DNA of 64,000 bases. Origin: Limnanthes douglasii subsp. nivea (lineage: Eukaryota > Streptophyta > Magnoliopsida > Brassicales > Limnanthaceae). The position numbers were made by a program, and so were the translations under genes. The notes beneath the pieces were generated by a model. That model was not told where the DNA came from. It made no database searches and was given only the letters and a program-made list of their open reading frames with translations. Within the stretch, counting starts at the first letter, position 1, and every line of letters begins with the position of its first letter. The DNA lies in NCBI GenBank assembly GCA_036936605.1, contig JAUPFV010000004.1:288900009-288964008 (forward strand), given 5' to 3'. Below are positions 46,231 to 57,127 of the stretch, piece by piece.

Positions 46231-48699
46231 ATGGAAGGCCCAGGGGATGATTTGGTTGATCATTGCGAGGAAAACATGGAGGCGGACGACTTTCAGGACA
46301 ACTTGGAATCCGAAGGAGAAAGAGGTAGGCGAGTCGAGAATGCTTTCGATGACTCCGCCCTCTTGGCTCAGAGGAATGAACTGCTGTTGGAAATCGAGAG
46401 GTTGAAGGCGGAGAAAGAAGCCGCCCAGAAAAATGTTCGATCTGAGATAAGAAGAGAGCCCGTCGAACAAAGGGAGGAACGGGATGTCGAAATTCGTCCC
46501 AAGAAAAGAGATGATAAATATCGGAGGCGTGAGCGAAGGTCTCCGAGGAGGAGAGAAAAGTACCGTTCGGACTCGGCAACTTCAAGTGACTACTCACTGT
46601 ATAGTACTTCTGAGTCATCTCCCCGGAGATACCACGGGAGGAAAAAATGTGACCAGAGGCGAACTGGTGCTCGAAGGGGAAGGAGTTCGGAGAGGAAATC
46701 CTCGCGGGAGAAGAGTCGTCACGACCGAGTTGGTGATCGTTCGCATGAGCAGGCAAAGTTCCTTGGGAAGGATGATATGGGCCCTCGGAATTCAGAATGG
46801 CAGCAGCAGTACACTTTGCCCTCCGAGGAGGGTCTGTACTTTTCAAACAACGATAATTTGAGGTCCAACGTTTATCGTACATGGCATAATTGGAGAGCCT
46901 CTCCCCTATCGTCGGAGATCTTAGTGGGGAACCTCCCAAAGCATTTTGACATTTCGAAGCTTGAAAAGTTCGATGGGACTCAGGATCCGGATAATCACAT
47001 CGAGCAATTTAAGAACTTTATGATAAACTTCGACGACGATGATAAGCTTTTGTGCAGAGCATTCTCTCAAACTTTCAAGGGAGTGACATCTAAATGGTAC
47101 AACAGGATACCTCAGGGCTCCATTAAGAACTTTGACATGTTCTGGAACATCTTTAGACAACACTTCGTCGGAAGCAAGAAGTTTCGGGCCAACGAGGACA
47201 CCATAATCTACTGTCGACAAAAAGTGGGGGAGAGCCTCAAAAACTATACCAATCGCTTTGTCAAAACCAAAACAGATATGGAGTACTGTAAGGATTTGGT
47301 GGCGCTTGCAGCGTTCAGGATAGGCTTGCTCCCCGGGTTGCTGAAAGACACGGTGGCAGAAAGTCAGGCGATGACCTTCAGAGCATTACTAGATCAAGTT
47401 GAGAAGAGAATCTTGGTAGAAGAAACCCAAGCCTCAGAGAAAGGTTCCGGAGAACAACTGGATCACAATCAATTTCAAAGGATTGAGCCAAGCTCTCAGG
47501 GTCCTCGATCAAACGTTCAAGCTAAAAGTACGGGTCAATATCCCCCGAGGCAAAAATCAAACCCGCAGTACTATGGCAATCAGTCGAACCATAATCAAGG
47601 GGGGAGATACATGTCAAACAAATGGACTCGACCCGACTACTATGCGGAGTTAACAGAGAATGTCGCTGCAATTTTTGATAAGGCTAAGTCTTCGGTCACG
47701 TTCAGGAAGCCTTTCCCCATACAAACTCCAAGGGAAAGCAGAAGTGTCAACAAATATTGCAAATATCACGAGGATGTGGGCCATGATACCAAGGATTGCA
47801 TAGCCTTGAAGAAGGAGGTACAGGCCCTCATTGAGAATGGAATGTTGTTGGAGTATGTCAAGAAACACACCCAGAAAAATGCCGTGGTAAAAGCGGTCTC
47901 GAAGAATGCTGACATAGCCATGGTAATTTCCGAAGGGGTTGACGATTTTGACATCGAACAAGAGTATTTGGACCCCAAAGTTGGGAGGAACAATGTAAAC
48001 CTGGTAGAGGAAGAAATTCCGAGGGGGAGGGTCGACAGCCTTTGTGCATTTTTCGATTCTTTAGCAATTTTCGGCGGAGACACAATCGCAGGAAATTCTA
48101 ATAGCTCTCGCAAAAGGCACATGGTGAATCTAACCACTCAGATTGAAGCTGGAGTCTCCGCACAAATGCATCGCTCGCCTTCTCCTATTATTTGTTTTGA
48201 TGATGATGATATGCGTAATGTCGCAGGCCCTCATGAGGACGCTGTAGTAATCGCGGCAGGCATCGCTGGGGATCAGGTTCAAAAAATACTCATTGATACA
48301 GGAAGCTTTGCGAACATTTTGTTTATGAGCACTTACCGCCGCATTTCTGACCCACCGGTCATCCGAAGATCCGACAGGACAATCGTGGGTTTCACTGGTG
48401 CCACAGCAGTTGTTGTGGGGGAATTTCAATGTATGGTGGAATTGGGTCGCGGACCATTCAAAAAAGAGGTAGAGGTACTCTTCATTGTGGTTGACGCACC
48501 AACATCTTATAACGCCATCCTGGGACGCTCTTGGTTATCTAGGATGCACGGCGTCATCTCCACGGTGCATCAATGCCTGAAATATGTGATCGGAAACAAC
48601 ATTGGAACGGTCAGAAGTAGCCAGAAGATGGCGCGAGAATGCTACCAGATAGCCCTGTCTTCCAAAGGGGTTCGAGGAGGGCCCTCTGACCCAGCATAG
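46231..48699 (+). CDS. gag: gag-protease of the full-length gypsy element
   Basis: The open frame runs from upstream (46153), but the first ATG is at 46231, giving 822 residues. The N-terminus is acidic, with a coiled-coil-like stretch ('LLLEIERLKAEKEAAQ') and an Arg/Ser-rich region. Next come the gag core ('LEKFDGTQDPDNHIEQFKNF', 'FVGSKKFRANEDTIIYC') and a zinc-binding motif of the Tat type (C-x2-H-x4-H-x4-C) from residue about 510. The aspartic protease has its D-T-G at residue about 689 (48295-48303, 'ILIDTGSFANILF'). It packages element RNA and matures the polyprotein. The frame ends at TAG 48697-48699, after which the same frame stays open into RT, so the stop lies between protease and RT. 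The 265-residue frame on the other strand (46142-46939) is a shadow. Confidence 0.93.
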   Translation: MEGPGDDLVDHCEENMEADDFQDNLESEGERGRRVENAFDDSALLAQRNELLLEIERLKAEKEAAQKNVRSEIRREPVEQREERDVEIRPKKRDDKYRRRERRSPRRREKYRSDSATSSDYSLYSTSESSPRRYHGRKKCDQRRTGARRGRSSERKSSREKSRHDRVGDRSHEQAKFLGKDDMGPRNSEWQQQYTLPSEEGLYFSNNDNLRSNVYRTWHNWRASPLSSEILVGNLPKHFDISKLEKFDGTQDPDNHIEQFKNFMINFDDDDKLLCRAFSQTFKGVTSKWYNRIPQGSIKNFDMFWNIFRQHFVGSKKFRANEDTIIYCRQKVGESLKNYTNRFVKTKTDMEYCKDLVALAAFRIGLLPGLLKDTVAESQAMTFRALLDQVEKRILVEETQASEKGSGEQLDHNQFQRIEPSSQGPRSNVQAKSTGQYPPRQKSNPQYYGNQSNHNQGGRYMSNKWTRPDYYAELTENVAAIFDKAKSSVTFRKPFPIQTPRESRSVNKYCKYHEDVGHDTKDCIALKKEVQALIENGMLLEYVKKHTQKNAVVKAVSKNADIAMVISEGVDDFDIEQEYLDPKVGRNNVNLVEEEIPRGRVDSLCAFFDSLAIFGGDTIAGNSNSSRKRHMVNLTTQIEAGVSAQMHRSPSPIICFDDDDMRNVAGPHEDAVVIAAGIAGDQVQKILIDTGSFANILFMSTYRRISDPPVIRRSDRTIVGFTGATAVVVGEFQCMVELGRGPFKKEVEVLFIVVDAPTSYNAILGRSWLSRMHGVISTVHQCLKYVIGNNIGTVRSSQKMARECYQIALSSKGVRGGPSDPA

Positions 48700-51600
48700 A
48701 AATTAAAGGGGGCACCCCCCGAGGCCATCCCTTGTGATGATCCGAGGGAGGCCCCCGGATTTCAAGTCCCAGAAGAAGATTCTGCGACACACGAGTTCGC
48801 GCCTGGCAAAGTTCTGAAAATAGGAGTCCACCTCTCCCCCGAATTTAGAGGGAGGTTAATTGCTTTTTTGTCTGATAAGCTTGATATGTTTGCTTGGTGT
48901 GCACAGGATGTCACTGGTGTGCCGGAGGAGATTATATGCCACAAGCTCGCGATACGATCAGATGTCCGACCAATAGTCCAGAAAAGAAGGCCTGTCTCCC
49001 CGGAAAAAGCTTCAGCGATTTTGTCGGAGGTCGAACGGTTGCTGAGCATAGGTCATATTCGCGAATCGCGTTATCCTATATGGGCGTCGAATCCAGTGTT
49101 AGTGAGAAAGAAAAATGGCAAGTGGAGAATGTGTATCGACTTCACAGACTTGAACCGGGCTTGTCCTAAAGATCCTTTTCCTGTCCCCCGCATTGATCAA
49201 TTAGTGGACTCGACTTCTGGAAACCGATTGCTATCTTTTATGGACGCTTACTCGGGATACAATCAAATCCGACTGGCAGCTACAGATGAAGAAAGTACTT
49301 CTTTCATTACTGGGCGAGGTTTGTATTGTTACAAGGTCATGCCGTTCGGATTAAAAAATGCGGGGGCGACTTATCAGCGACTGGTCAATAAAACCTTCGA
49401 AGAGCAGATTGGGCGGAATTTGGAAGCCTATATCGACGATATGTTGGTTAAGAGCAAGTATGACGAAGAACATTTCGTTGACCTCGCGGAGACATTTCAT
49501 AACTTAAGTAGAGTCAATCTTAAACTCAATCCGGAAAAGTGCATTTTTGGTGTACGGTCCGGTAAATTCCTTGGTTATATGATCAGCGAAAAAGGCATTG
49601 AGGCTGACCCTGAGCAGCTAAGAGCTTTGATTACTATGACTCCTCCTCGAAACATTAAAGAAGTGCAAATCCTGACAGGACGATTGGCTGCTTTGAATCG
49701 ATTCATTTCTCGCTCGTCGGATAAGTGTGCCCCGTTCTTTAAAATATTGCGACATGCGAAGCAATTCTGTTGGACCGAGGAATGTTCGACGGCTTTTCGT
49801 CAAATTCAGGAGTATTTAACCTCTCTGGAAGTTTTGTCTAAACCTTTGGTGGGGGAGACATTGATCATCTACGTAGCGGTATCCGAGTGTGCTGTTAGTG
49901 TTGTTCTCCTTCGAGAAGACAACTCTCTCCTAAGGCCGATTTATTATGTCAGTAAGAGTTTGTTGGACGCAGAGAAGCGGTATCTCACTTTGGAAAAGGT
50001 GGCTTTAGCGTTGGTGATAGCGGCGCGAAAGATGCGGCCTTATTTTCAAGCCAATCTCATTGTGGTTCGAACGACATTTCCCCTGAAAAGTTTATTACAA
50101 AGACCAGACATCTCTGGCAGGATGACTAAGTGGTCCGTAGAGCTGGGAGACTTTGACATAACATTTGAGCCTCGAACGGCGATAAAAGCACAGGTTTTAG
50201 CAGATTTTTTGGTCGAGTTCCACTCAGACAGGGAAGAGCAGGAGATGCCAGATATAGTCGTCGAGGAAGAGTGGGTAATACGGACGGATGGTGGGTCGAA
50301 CATCTCCGGCAGCGGAGCAGGTGTTCAGTTAATATCCCCGCAGGGGGTAGCTATGTTCCAAGCCATTCGTTTCGGTTTCAAAGCTACTAATAATGAGGCT
50401 GAGTACGAGGCAGCTTTAGCCGGTTTGCATTTAGCTCAAATCTGCGGGGCTCGACGGATAAAATTGATCAGTGATTCTCAGCTTGTGATAAATCAGGCTT
50501 CGGGGGAGTCTGAGGCAAGGAAGGAAACACTTATACAATATTTGAAGTTGGTGAAAGATTTGGCGTCGGGTTTTAAGGATGTCAAGTTCGAGCATGTCCG
50601 ACGAGAGTTGAATGTTGTCCCAGATTCTCTCGCCTCTGCTTCACGGACAGAGGGTTATCCCTGGGTTCTGGTCCAGACATTCCCGTCGATCTCAATTAGT
50701 AAAGACCATGTAATGGACATCTCGGAGGAAAGCCACGCGATCACACCTGATTGGAGAACAATCCTAATTGATTTTTTGGCTCATGACATTTTGCCCGTCG
50801 ACAAATATGAAGCCAGAAAAGTTAGATTCAAGTCTCATGGTTACATTCTGCTGGGAGGATTTTTGTATAAAAAATCTTTGAGTCGGCCATTGCTAAGGTG
50901 CTTGAGTGGGCCTGAATCACAAATTATCCTTTCCGAGTTGCATGACGGCGAAGGACCCGCTCACTGTGGATATAAGGCTTTGAAACGCAGGGTATTCTTG
51001 GCAGGCTATTATTGGCCAACTATCTCGGCTGATGCAAAAGATTTGGTTAAACGCTGTGACACGTGCCATCGTTATGCTAATGTAATTCACAAACCGGGAG
51101 TGTTGATGGAGAGCATCTCAGAGGCAGTTCCTTTTGACAGGTGGGCATTGACTTGGTTGGACCCCTACCGATGGCCTCTGGGGGCAGACAAACGATAATT
51201 GTGGCCGTCGATTATTTTTCTAAGTGGGTGGAAGCTGAACCACTCGCAGGCACAAAGGCCAAAGATGTGATCAAATCTGTTTTATCTAATATTTGTTGTC
51301 GTTTTGGTGTACCGTTGCAGATTACCACGGACAATGGACCACAATTTGATAACAAAGAATTCCAGAGTTTTTGTGCGTCAAGATGCATACGACAATGTTT
51401 TTCGGCACCATTTCACCCCCAGGAAAATGGGCAGGTGGAAGTAACTAATCGCACCATCCTCGACGGTTTAAGAAAGAACTTGGAAGGTAAGGCGGGGAAA
51501 TGGCCCGACTATTTACTGGAGGTGTTGTGGGCATATCGAACGACCCCACGAACAGCCACCGCCGTATCCCCATTTGCCTTAGTTTATGGGATGGATGTTG

Positions 51601-51986
51601 TGGTCCCTCCGGAGATCCTCTTCCCTTCCCATCGAATAGCAACTTATGACTCAGACACAAATGACCAGCATAGAGCATTGGCTTTAGATCTGGTGGAGGA
51701 AAAGAGACAGCGGGCGCAGCTGACTTCCCTTCACTATCAAACTCTTATGAGGAGTCGATATGCATCCAAAGTCAACTGTAGAGATTTTCAGGTGGGAGAC
51801 AAGGTCCTACGCAAAGTTTTCTTGCACACTAAGGACAAGAGTTTGGGGAAGTTGGGACCTAACTGGGAAGGCCCTTATGAAATCACCGAAAGGATGAAAC
51901 CAGGCACATATCGGTTGAAAGATAAAGATGGACGATATCTCCGCTTACCTTGTAATATTGAGCATTTAAAGTTGTACCTTGATTAG
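48700..51986 (+). pseudogene. pol: RT-RNase H-integrase of the full-length gypsy element, one frameshift
   Basis: In frame with gag after the TAG, the sequence stays open to 51198. The first ATG of this frame is 48868. RT motifs are 'FMDAYSGYNQIRLA' and the catalytic Y-I-D-D at 49429-49440. RNase H has 'RTDGGSNISGSGAG', 'NNEAEYEAALAGL' and 'SDSQLVINQ'. Integrase has 'HCGYKALKRRVFLAGYYWP' and 'CDTC', then the catalytic triad regions 'VDYFSKWVEAEP', 'TTDNGPQFDNKEF' and 'NGQVEVTNRTI', and ends with 'LGPNWEGPYEITE'. A one-base loss near 51145, just before the first integrase aspartate, moves the rest into the frame 51141-51986; the old copy at 4857 has the uninterrupted reading there. Apart from this and the TAG, the gene looks nearly intact. 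Confidence 0.93.
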
Positions 51987-52145
51987 CAGAGTTCGGAGAT
52001 GACATTGTATTTCTTTTCACTTTCTATGTATCCCTCGGGAAATTTTTTGGTGAGGACACACTCTTTCCTACCCTGTTAGGCACAGGAAGGTTTTAATGAG
52101 GTGTTTCAGTGATCCCCTTCAATACAAAGTTTCTTTGCCTTTAAA

Positions 52146-52495
52146 CTATTTTTTGAGTCACAGTAACATGTGCCCCGAATTGTTGTCCCTCACACTATTT
52201 TTTGAGTCACAGTAACATGTGCCTTGAATTGTTGTCCCTCGCAATATTTTTTGAGTCAAAGTAACATGTGCCTCGAATTGTTGTCCCTCACACGATTTTT
52301 TGGGTCACAGTAACATGTGCCTTGAATTGCCGTTATTCGAATTATTTTTTGGGACCTTCGAACTATTCATCGGGTCACATTAAAGTGTGCCACGATGTTT
52401 TGGGACCTTCGAACTATTCATCGGGTCACATTAAAGTGTGCCACGATGTTTTGGGACCTTCAAACTATTCTTCGGGTCACATTAAGGTGTGCCTC
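52146..52495. repeat. Two adjacent minisatellites (49 bp x4, 51 bp x3) in the pol-antisense spacer
   Basis: Units with TTTTTTGAGTCACAGTAACA repeat every 49 bases from 52146 (52146, 52195, ...). Units with GGGACCTTCGAACTATTCAT repeat every 51 bases (52351, 52402, 52453). The older family A copy carries an unrelated 33-bp repeat at this position. Confidence 0.9.
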
Positions 52496-53259
52496 GAAGC
52501 AACTCTCAGTTATGAATTAGAATATTTTCTCCTTCCAATTGTTTTCGGAGACCTTAAAATTATTCGAAGGCCAAGTAGATTGGAATTTATCTAGATAATA
52601 ATTGTTCGAAGGACAATAAATTTGGAGTTCGATGGCCAATCAGCTTGAAGTTCGATGGCCTTATTACAAACATAAAACTTTATTGAAGAGACCCTGAGGG
52701 TTATTCGAAGGCCACGTAAGTTGGACTTCAAAGACTTTATTGCAAGTATAAAACTTGTTAAATTTATTAAGTACGAATTGTTCGAAGGCCGAGTAAGTCG
52801 GCATTCGAAGACCTTATTTAAAAACATCCAAAATTATTCGAAGGCTAATTATTCGCAGGGCCAGTGACATTGCAAGTATAAAACTTGTTAAAGTTATTTA
52901 AGTACGAATTATTCGAAGGCCAAGTACGTTGAAATTTATTCAAGTAATAATTTTTCAAAGGCTAATAAGTTTTGGAGGTCGATGGCCTTATTACAACCCT
53001 AACACTAAGTTGTTCGAAGGCCGATAAAATTTGTGAATTTATCCAAGTGCTAGTTATTCGAAGGGCCAATAAAATCATAATCCGAAGAACAATTTATCTT
53101 ACTGCTAGTCATTATGAACTTGTTCCAAATATAGTACATTGACAAGTCAAATATTCAGTGCTCTTACACAGTTAAAGTAGCACAGCAAGTTCAAATCATT
53201 ACAAAAACAGGCCTTTTTTAGGCCATATACAAAAAACAGAATTACATAAGTACTTTTAC
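52496..53259. other. Noncoding spacer rich in TTCGAAGG words
   Basis: Words ATTCGAAGGCC or TTCGATGGCC recur about every 40-60 bases, often followed by AAGTA or AATAAG and 'TTGGA'. Phrases such as 'GCAAGTATAAAACTTGTTAA' are duplicated (about 52740 and 52870). No gene; the short frames at 52268-52594 and 52591-52827 are not credible. Confidence 0.6.
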
Positions 53260-56226
53260 TTAATCGGCATTTTTCGAGGAATCACTCCCCTCACCCTCTA
53301 AGTCTTCACTCTCACTTATAACTATTTGGGGAGGGCGAAGTTCTGGGGGGACAAGCTTCCAAAAAGGCCCCAGGTCATATTCAGGGTGCTCGGCATATAT
53401 CTGGGTCAACAAGCCAGCTCGAGTAGCAGCATCGCGGGCCTGTAAGGTCTTCAAACATGTTGCTGCATAGGCATCCGCAGCCTTTTCTTTCGCTTCTTCA
53501 ATTTCTGTTGGGAAGCCTCTGATCTTTCTCTCCAAGTTATCGCGTTCTCCAACTACTTTTCGAAGAGCCTCAGTGCACTGCTCGAACCCATCGCAAGCCC
53601 TGCGATGCCCCTTTTTGTATTCAGATATCATCAGTTCCTGGGCGTCAGTCTTCGCCTTGTACAAATCCCTTTCTTGCTGGCAACACCTCTCTAGCATTGT
53701 CACATAGTTCTCAGAGGCAGAAAGACGCTCGTACAAGGCATCAGCTTGGCCCTCGATCACTGCATACTCTTTCTTGGCCTCCTCGAGTTGAGAGGCTACT
53801 AGTGATGCTTTGAACTTGTAGTAATTTTTACGCTTTTCAAGATGGCGCATCTTCTTTCCTCGATTCACTGAAGTATGCAGCAGCCTCCGCAAACTCATCG
53901 AAAACTCATCATCCAAGGGGACCTCGAAGGAGCTCGAAGGAGACCCTAAATCTGCAGAATCGAATTCAGAGAAGTTACCACAGGCAATGTCTGGATGGAT
54001 GAGTAGTGGAGGGTTTGTTCGAGGAGCAGGGATAGGAGCTAGTGATGGGCTGTTTTCCAGGGAAGCTGGTTGAGAAGCCTCGGTAAGAGGCGAATGCAAG
54101 GACTGGTAGGAAGCTTCCCTGGGTGACTGGCCCCCCTATTTTCCACATCATTTACGACACTGTGGACTTCTCTTTCGAAATTAGTCTCTTCGTTATTAAT
54201 AGGGGTTTCTCCCCCCTCGGATTGTTCTTCGATGGGCTCAAGAAGAATCTATTTTCCCTTTAAGTCTTTTTTCTTGCCATCTTTCTTTGATGGGTGGATG
54301 GGAGCAGAGAGAGGAGCAATGGACTTTGATGGAACGATGATATTTGTTCGAAGGACCTCACTTGTTCGAGGAACTTCATTTGTTCGAAGCACTTCGCTTG
54401 TTCGAGGGGTTTTTGAACTTGATGTCCCAGGATTATCTGAGGAGGGAGGTTGTTTATTGTTAGTCACCACCTGGGGATTTAGTGGTTGAGCTGGCGCTAC
54501 TTCCTCTTCTGAGGGTTCTTCCAAGTGAATTTGCGACCGAGAGCGTTTGGGTAGATAAATTGTCACATCCTGTTGGCTACACCGCTCTAATACCTCCCTC
54601 TCTGAAGGCGGCGTCCTTAACCTACTCATGCTAAGGCGGTCGAGGGGATTCAGCCTCCATAGTCGACTTCTCGCCAGATTGTCGTCAGTAAAGCACTGCC
54701 GAAATCGGTTATCCCATTTATCTTTTGCCCACAGGCGAAGATTGGTGAAAATGGTTGTAGCTCCCTCGACATATTCTGTGTAGGGTTTGGATATGCCGGT
54801 CATAGCTGAAACAAATAACAAAGGATAAGAATGGTCACATAGAATATGTTGTTCGAAGACACGCGTGTATTCGAGGGTGTTTATATTTCGCAGACACCTA
54901 TGAAATTCGAAGGAGTAATAAACTTAGAAAAATGCAGATTTACAAGTTCTAAATTCAAGGGCGCATAATGATTCGAGGAGTATCAAATTCGAGGAATAAA
55001 AAGTAAAGCTAACACTTACATTTCATGGTCCACTTCAAAGAAAGCTTATGTGGATTCGAAGGAGTGGCTTCGGAGCCGGTCTCCCAGCAACCAGAGAAAA
55101 AGAGGAACTGTTGCCTCCATTTTTTGTCCGCCTCCAAAAGATCTTTCAACACTTTTTGCCCCCGATTGAATGTCAACGAGTAGAAGGGGAAGTAAGGGTT
55201 TCGAGCAAGACCAGCAAGACCAATGATTTGTTCTAGTGAAAATTCTTGGCCTGAGAGCCTTGAGGCCATTATGCAAGCCATTAAGGTGAACCACATATTG
55301 GGCCCAACCTGTGAGGGACAGAGATCTATCCTCGAGAGATATTCAATAAAGAAGGGGTCTAAGGGATACCTTAGCCCCCAATTCATGATCTCTGTATAGA
55401 CTACCACCTCATGGTCCCTCACAGATAAGGGCGTCTCTCCCTCGGAGGGAAATCTGATGTTGACATATTGAGGGATGCCCCATCGAGCCCTAAGCATTGT
55501 TTCCTCTGCCTCCGAAAAATACTTATACTTGATATTGGCAATGGCTACCATGTGCTTATTCTCAATTCCCCTGATATTATTGCCGGCAATATTGTCTAAC
55601 TCCAAGGGCAAAGTAACATCCCCTTTAGATTTTGGAGCAATCCGGCGAGCTTGTTCCTCGGATATTGCCGGAGAAGAGGTACCACCATTTGCAGGGCCCG
55701 ACGAGGAGGTAATAGGCAATTTCTGTCCGAGGAGTTTGTTGAAAGGTTTCATAACTATGGGGTCTAACGTTTCTTCATGCCTAATCCGCATATCTTCCTC
55801 GGTAATAAGTGTTCTGGAGGGGGAGAATTGAGTACCATGGATGGTCATGGACGGCGTGGAGGGCAGACTAGACACATCCGTTCCTTGTCTACGAGGAGGG
55901 CTTTCGGTACTGTGTTGCAAGTTTTGCCTTCGAGGAGGACTGTCAGTATTATGTTGCAAGTCTTGCCTTCGAAGAGGACTGCTAGAGTTATGATGATGTT
56001 CTTGTTTTCGAAGAGGACTAACTGAGTTCCGAGGAGGACTCCTCGAAGTCCTTCGAGGACTTGGAGATTTTTGAGGGAGATTTTCAACATTAATTGGGGT
56101 AGTTGGTTCTCGAATTGTTAGGGAAGTCTCCCTGGCTCGCTTTCGCTCGTGAGAACCTTTTCTGTCTCTATGGGATTTTTTCCTCTTCGAACCTGATGAA
56201 TGCTTGTGAGATCTTTCTTTGCCCAT
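53260..56226 (-). pseudogene. Spliced antisense gene of the gypsy element ('putative gypsy-type transposon' family)
   Basis: The gene reads on the strand opposite to gag-pol. The start MGKERSHKHSSG at 56226 is chosen because the old copy also starts MGKDK; an ATG ten codons upstream is not shared. Exon 1 (to 55020) has a basic N-terminus, 14-residue repeats ('SPPRRQNLQHST') and a conserved core ('LRYPLDPFFIEYLSRIDLCP', 'YPFYSLTFNRGQKVLKDLLE') like the Pfam 'putative gypsy type transposon' family. An intron (55019-54806, GTAAGT...TTTCAG) joins it in frame to exon 2 ('MTGISKPYTEYVEGATTIFT', 'SRLWRLNPLDRLSM'). The C-terminal part (54099-53260) is coiled-coil-like and ends 'YDLGPFWKLVPPEL'. A TAG at 54249-54251 and a frameshift at the C6 run 54131-54136 break this copy, unless further splicing removes them. 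The function is unknown. Confidence 0.8.
54806..55019 (-). other. Intron of the antisense gene
   Basis: Donor GTAAGT at 55019-55014 and acceptor TTATTTCAG ending at 54806; 214 bases. Joining restores one frame ('..KWTMK' to 'SMTGIS..'). The corresponding place in the old copy (about 8495-8560) also has donor- and acceptor-like ends, which supports a real intron. Confidence 0.7.
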
Positions 56227-56479
56227 TTCTCTTGGAGGGTTTGTTTCGCTGAGCAAGCTTTGACGAGCTACTTCACGAGGGATAATGGCGGTCGAATTGT
56301 GCGAAGGAGGTCAGGCACCAAAAAAAGTTGTAGTCGGTGGTGGAGGACGAGGCCTTACGTCTTTACCAGCAGCAACCCTCTCTTCGAATCGTTTACTGAT
56401 CAACAACCACTTAGGAATTCGACGGGGCTTGTTCGCCAGCTTTATCTCTCTAGAACAAATTGAACAGAAGTTGCATTAA

Positions 56480-57127
56480 TGAAGGAAAAGGTTGGTATTT
56501 ATAGAGTATTAGTGGGCTTTCTTGACAGATGAGGCACGGGGACATTTTTGTGTTGTTTGCCTAGGGGTACGATGGTCAACATAGGTGGATATTGTTCGGC
56601 CGCCTAGCTATAGCAGAAGGTGAAGAGTTTTGTGTCAGAAATTGGCAAGGGAAGGGGAAGAGTTTTCTGACAACAATGTCAGAAGAATTGCTACCGTTTC
56701 TTCAGAAGTACGATGACATCGATGTTTGTACAAATGATATCATCAATCCTAGCAACATTTTTTCGCCTAAGTACATAATTATCCGATGACTACCTGGCTG
56801 AAAAAGTTGCAAGGATTGAGGGGGCTACTCGGTATAACAGAAATTCGAAGGGATCTTTGCAGGTATTCGAGGAGGCTTTCAAGCCATTCGAAGACAGAAA
56901 TACGAAGGGATCTTTGCAAAAATTCGAGGAGGCTTTCAAGTTATTCGAAGAGGTTGTGGGTGGCAAAGAGATTTCGTGGAGCGATCTTTTGCTTAAGAAG
57001 TCTATGGCCTAAATAATACCAAGGCACTTATGAAGTTCGAAGGAGCAAATTTTTGAAGAGATTTTGGCCGGCCATGAGAATTATTCAGTCTTAGCAAAAT
57101 GATTTTTTACTAAGACTGGGGGGCTAC
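56480..57127 (+). other. Noncoding region before the 3' LTR, with duplicated polypurine tract
   Basis: The polypurine tract is TAAGACTGGGGGGCTAC (57111-57127), directly before the LTR. A second similar block, AAGGATTGAGGGGGCTAC, lies at 56811-56828. About 70-bp units ('CGAAGGGATCTTTGCA...ATTCGAGGAGGCTTTCAAG') are repeated twice at 56845-56945. The antisense gene's own promoter should lie here or in the LTR; none was identified. Confidence 0.65.

Noticed and set aside
46142..46939. 265-residue open frame on the - strand
   Set aside because: It lies fully within gag in antisense, has no recognisable motif, and arises from the codon bias of the Arg/Ser-rich gag region.
55475..56025. + strand frames of 118 and 82 residues
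   Set aside because: They overlap the antisense exon 1 and come from its repeat structure.
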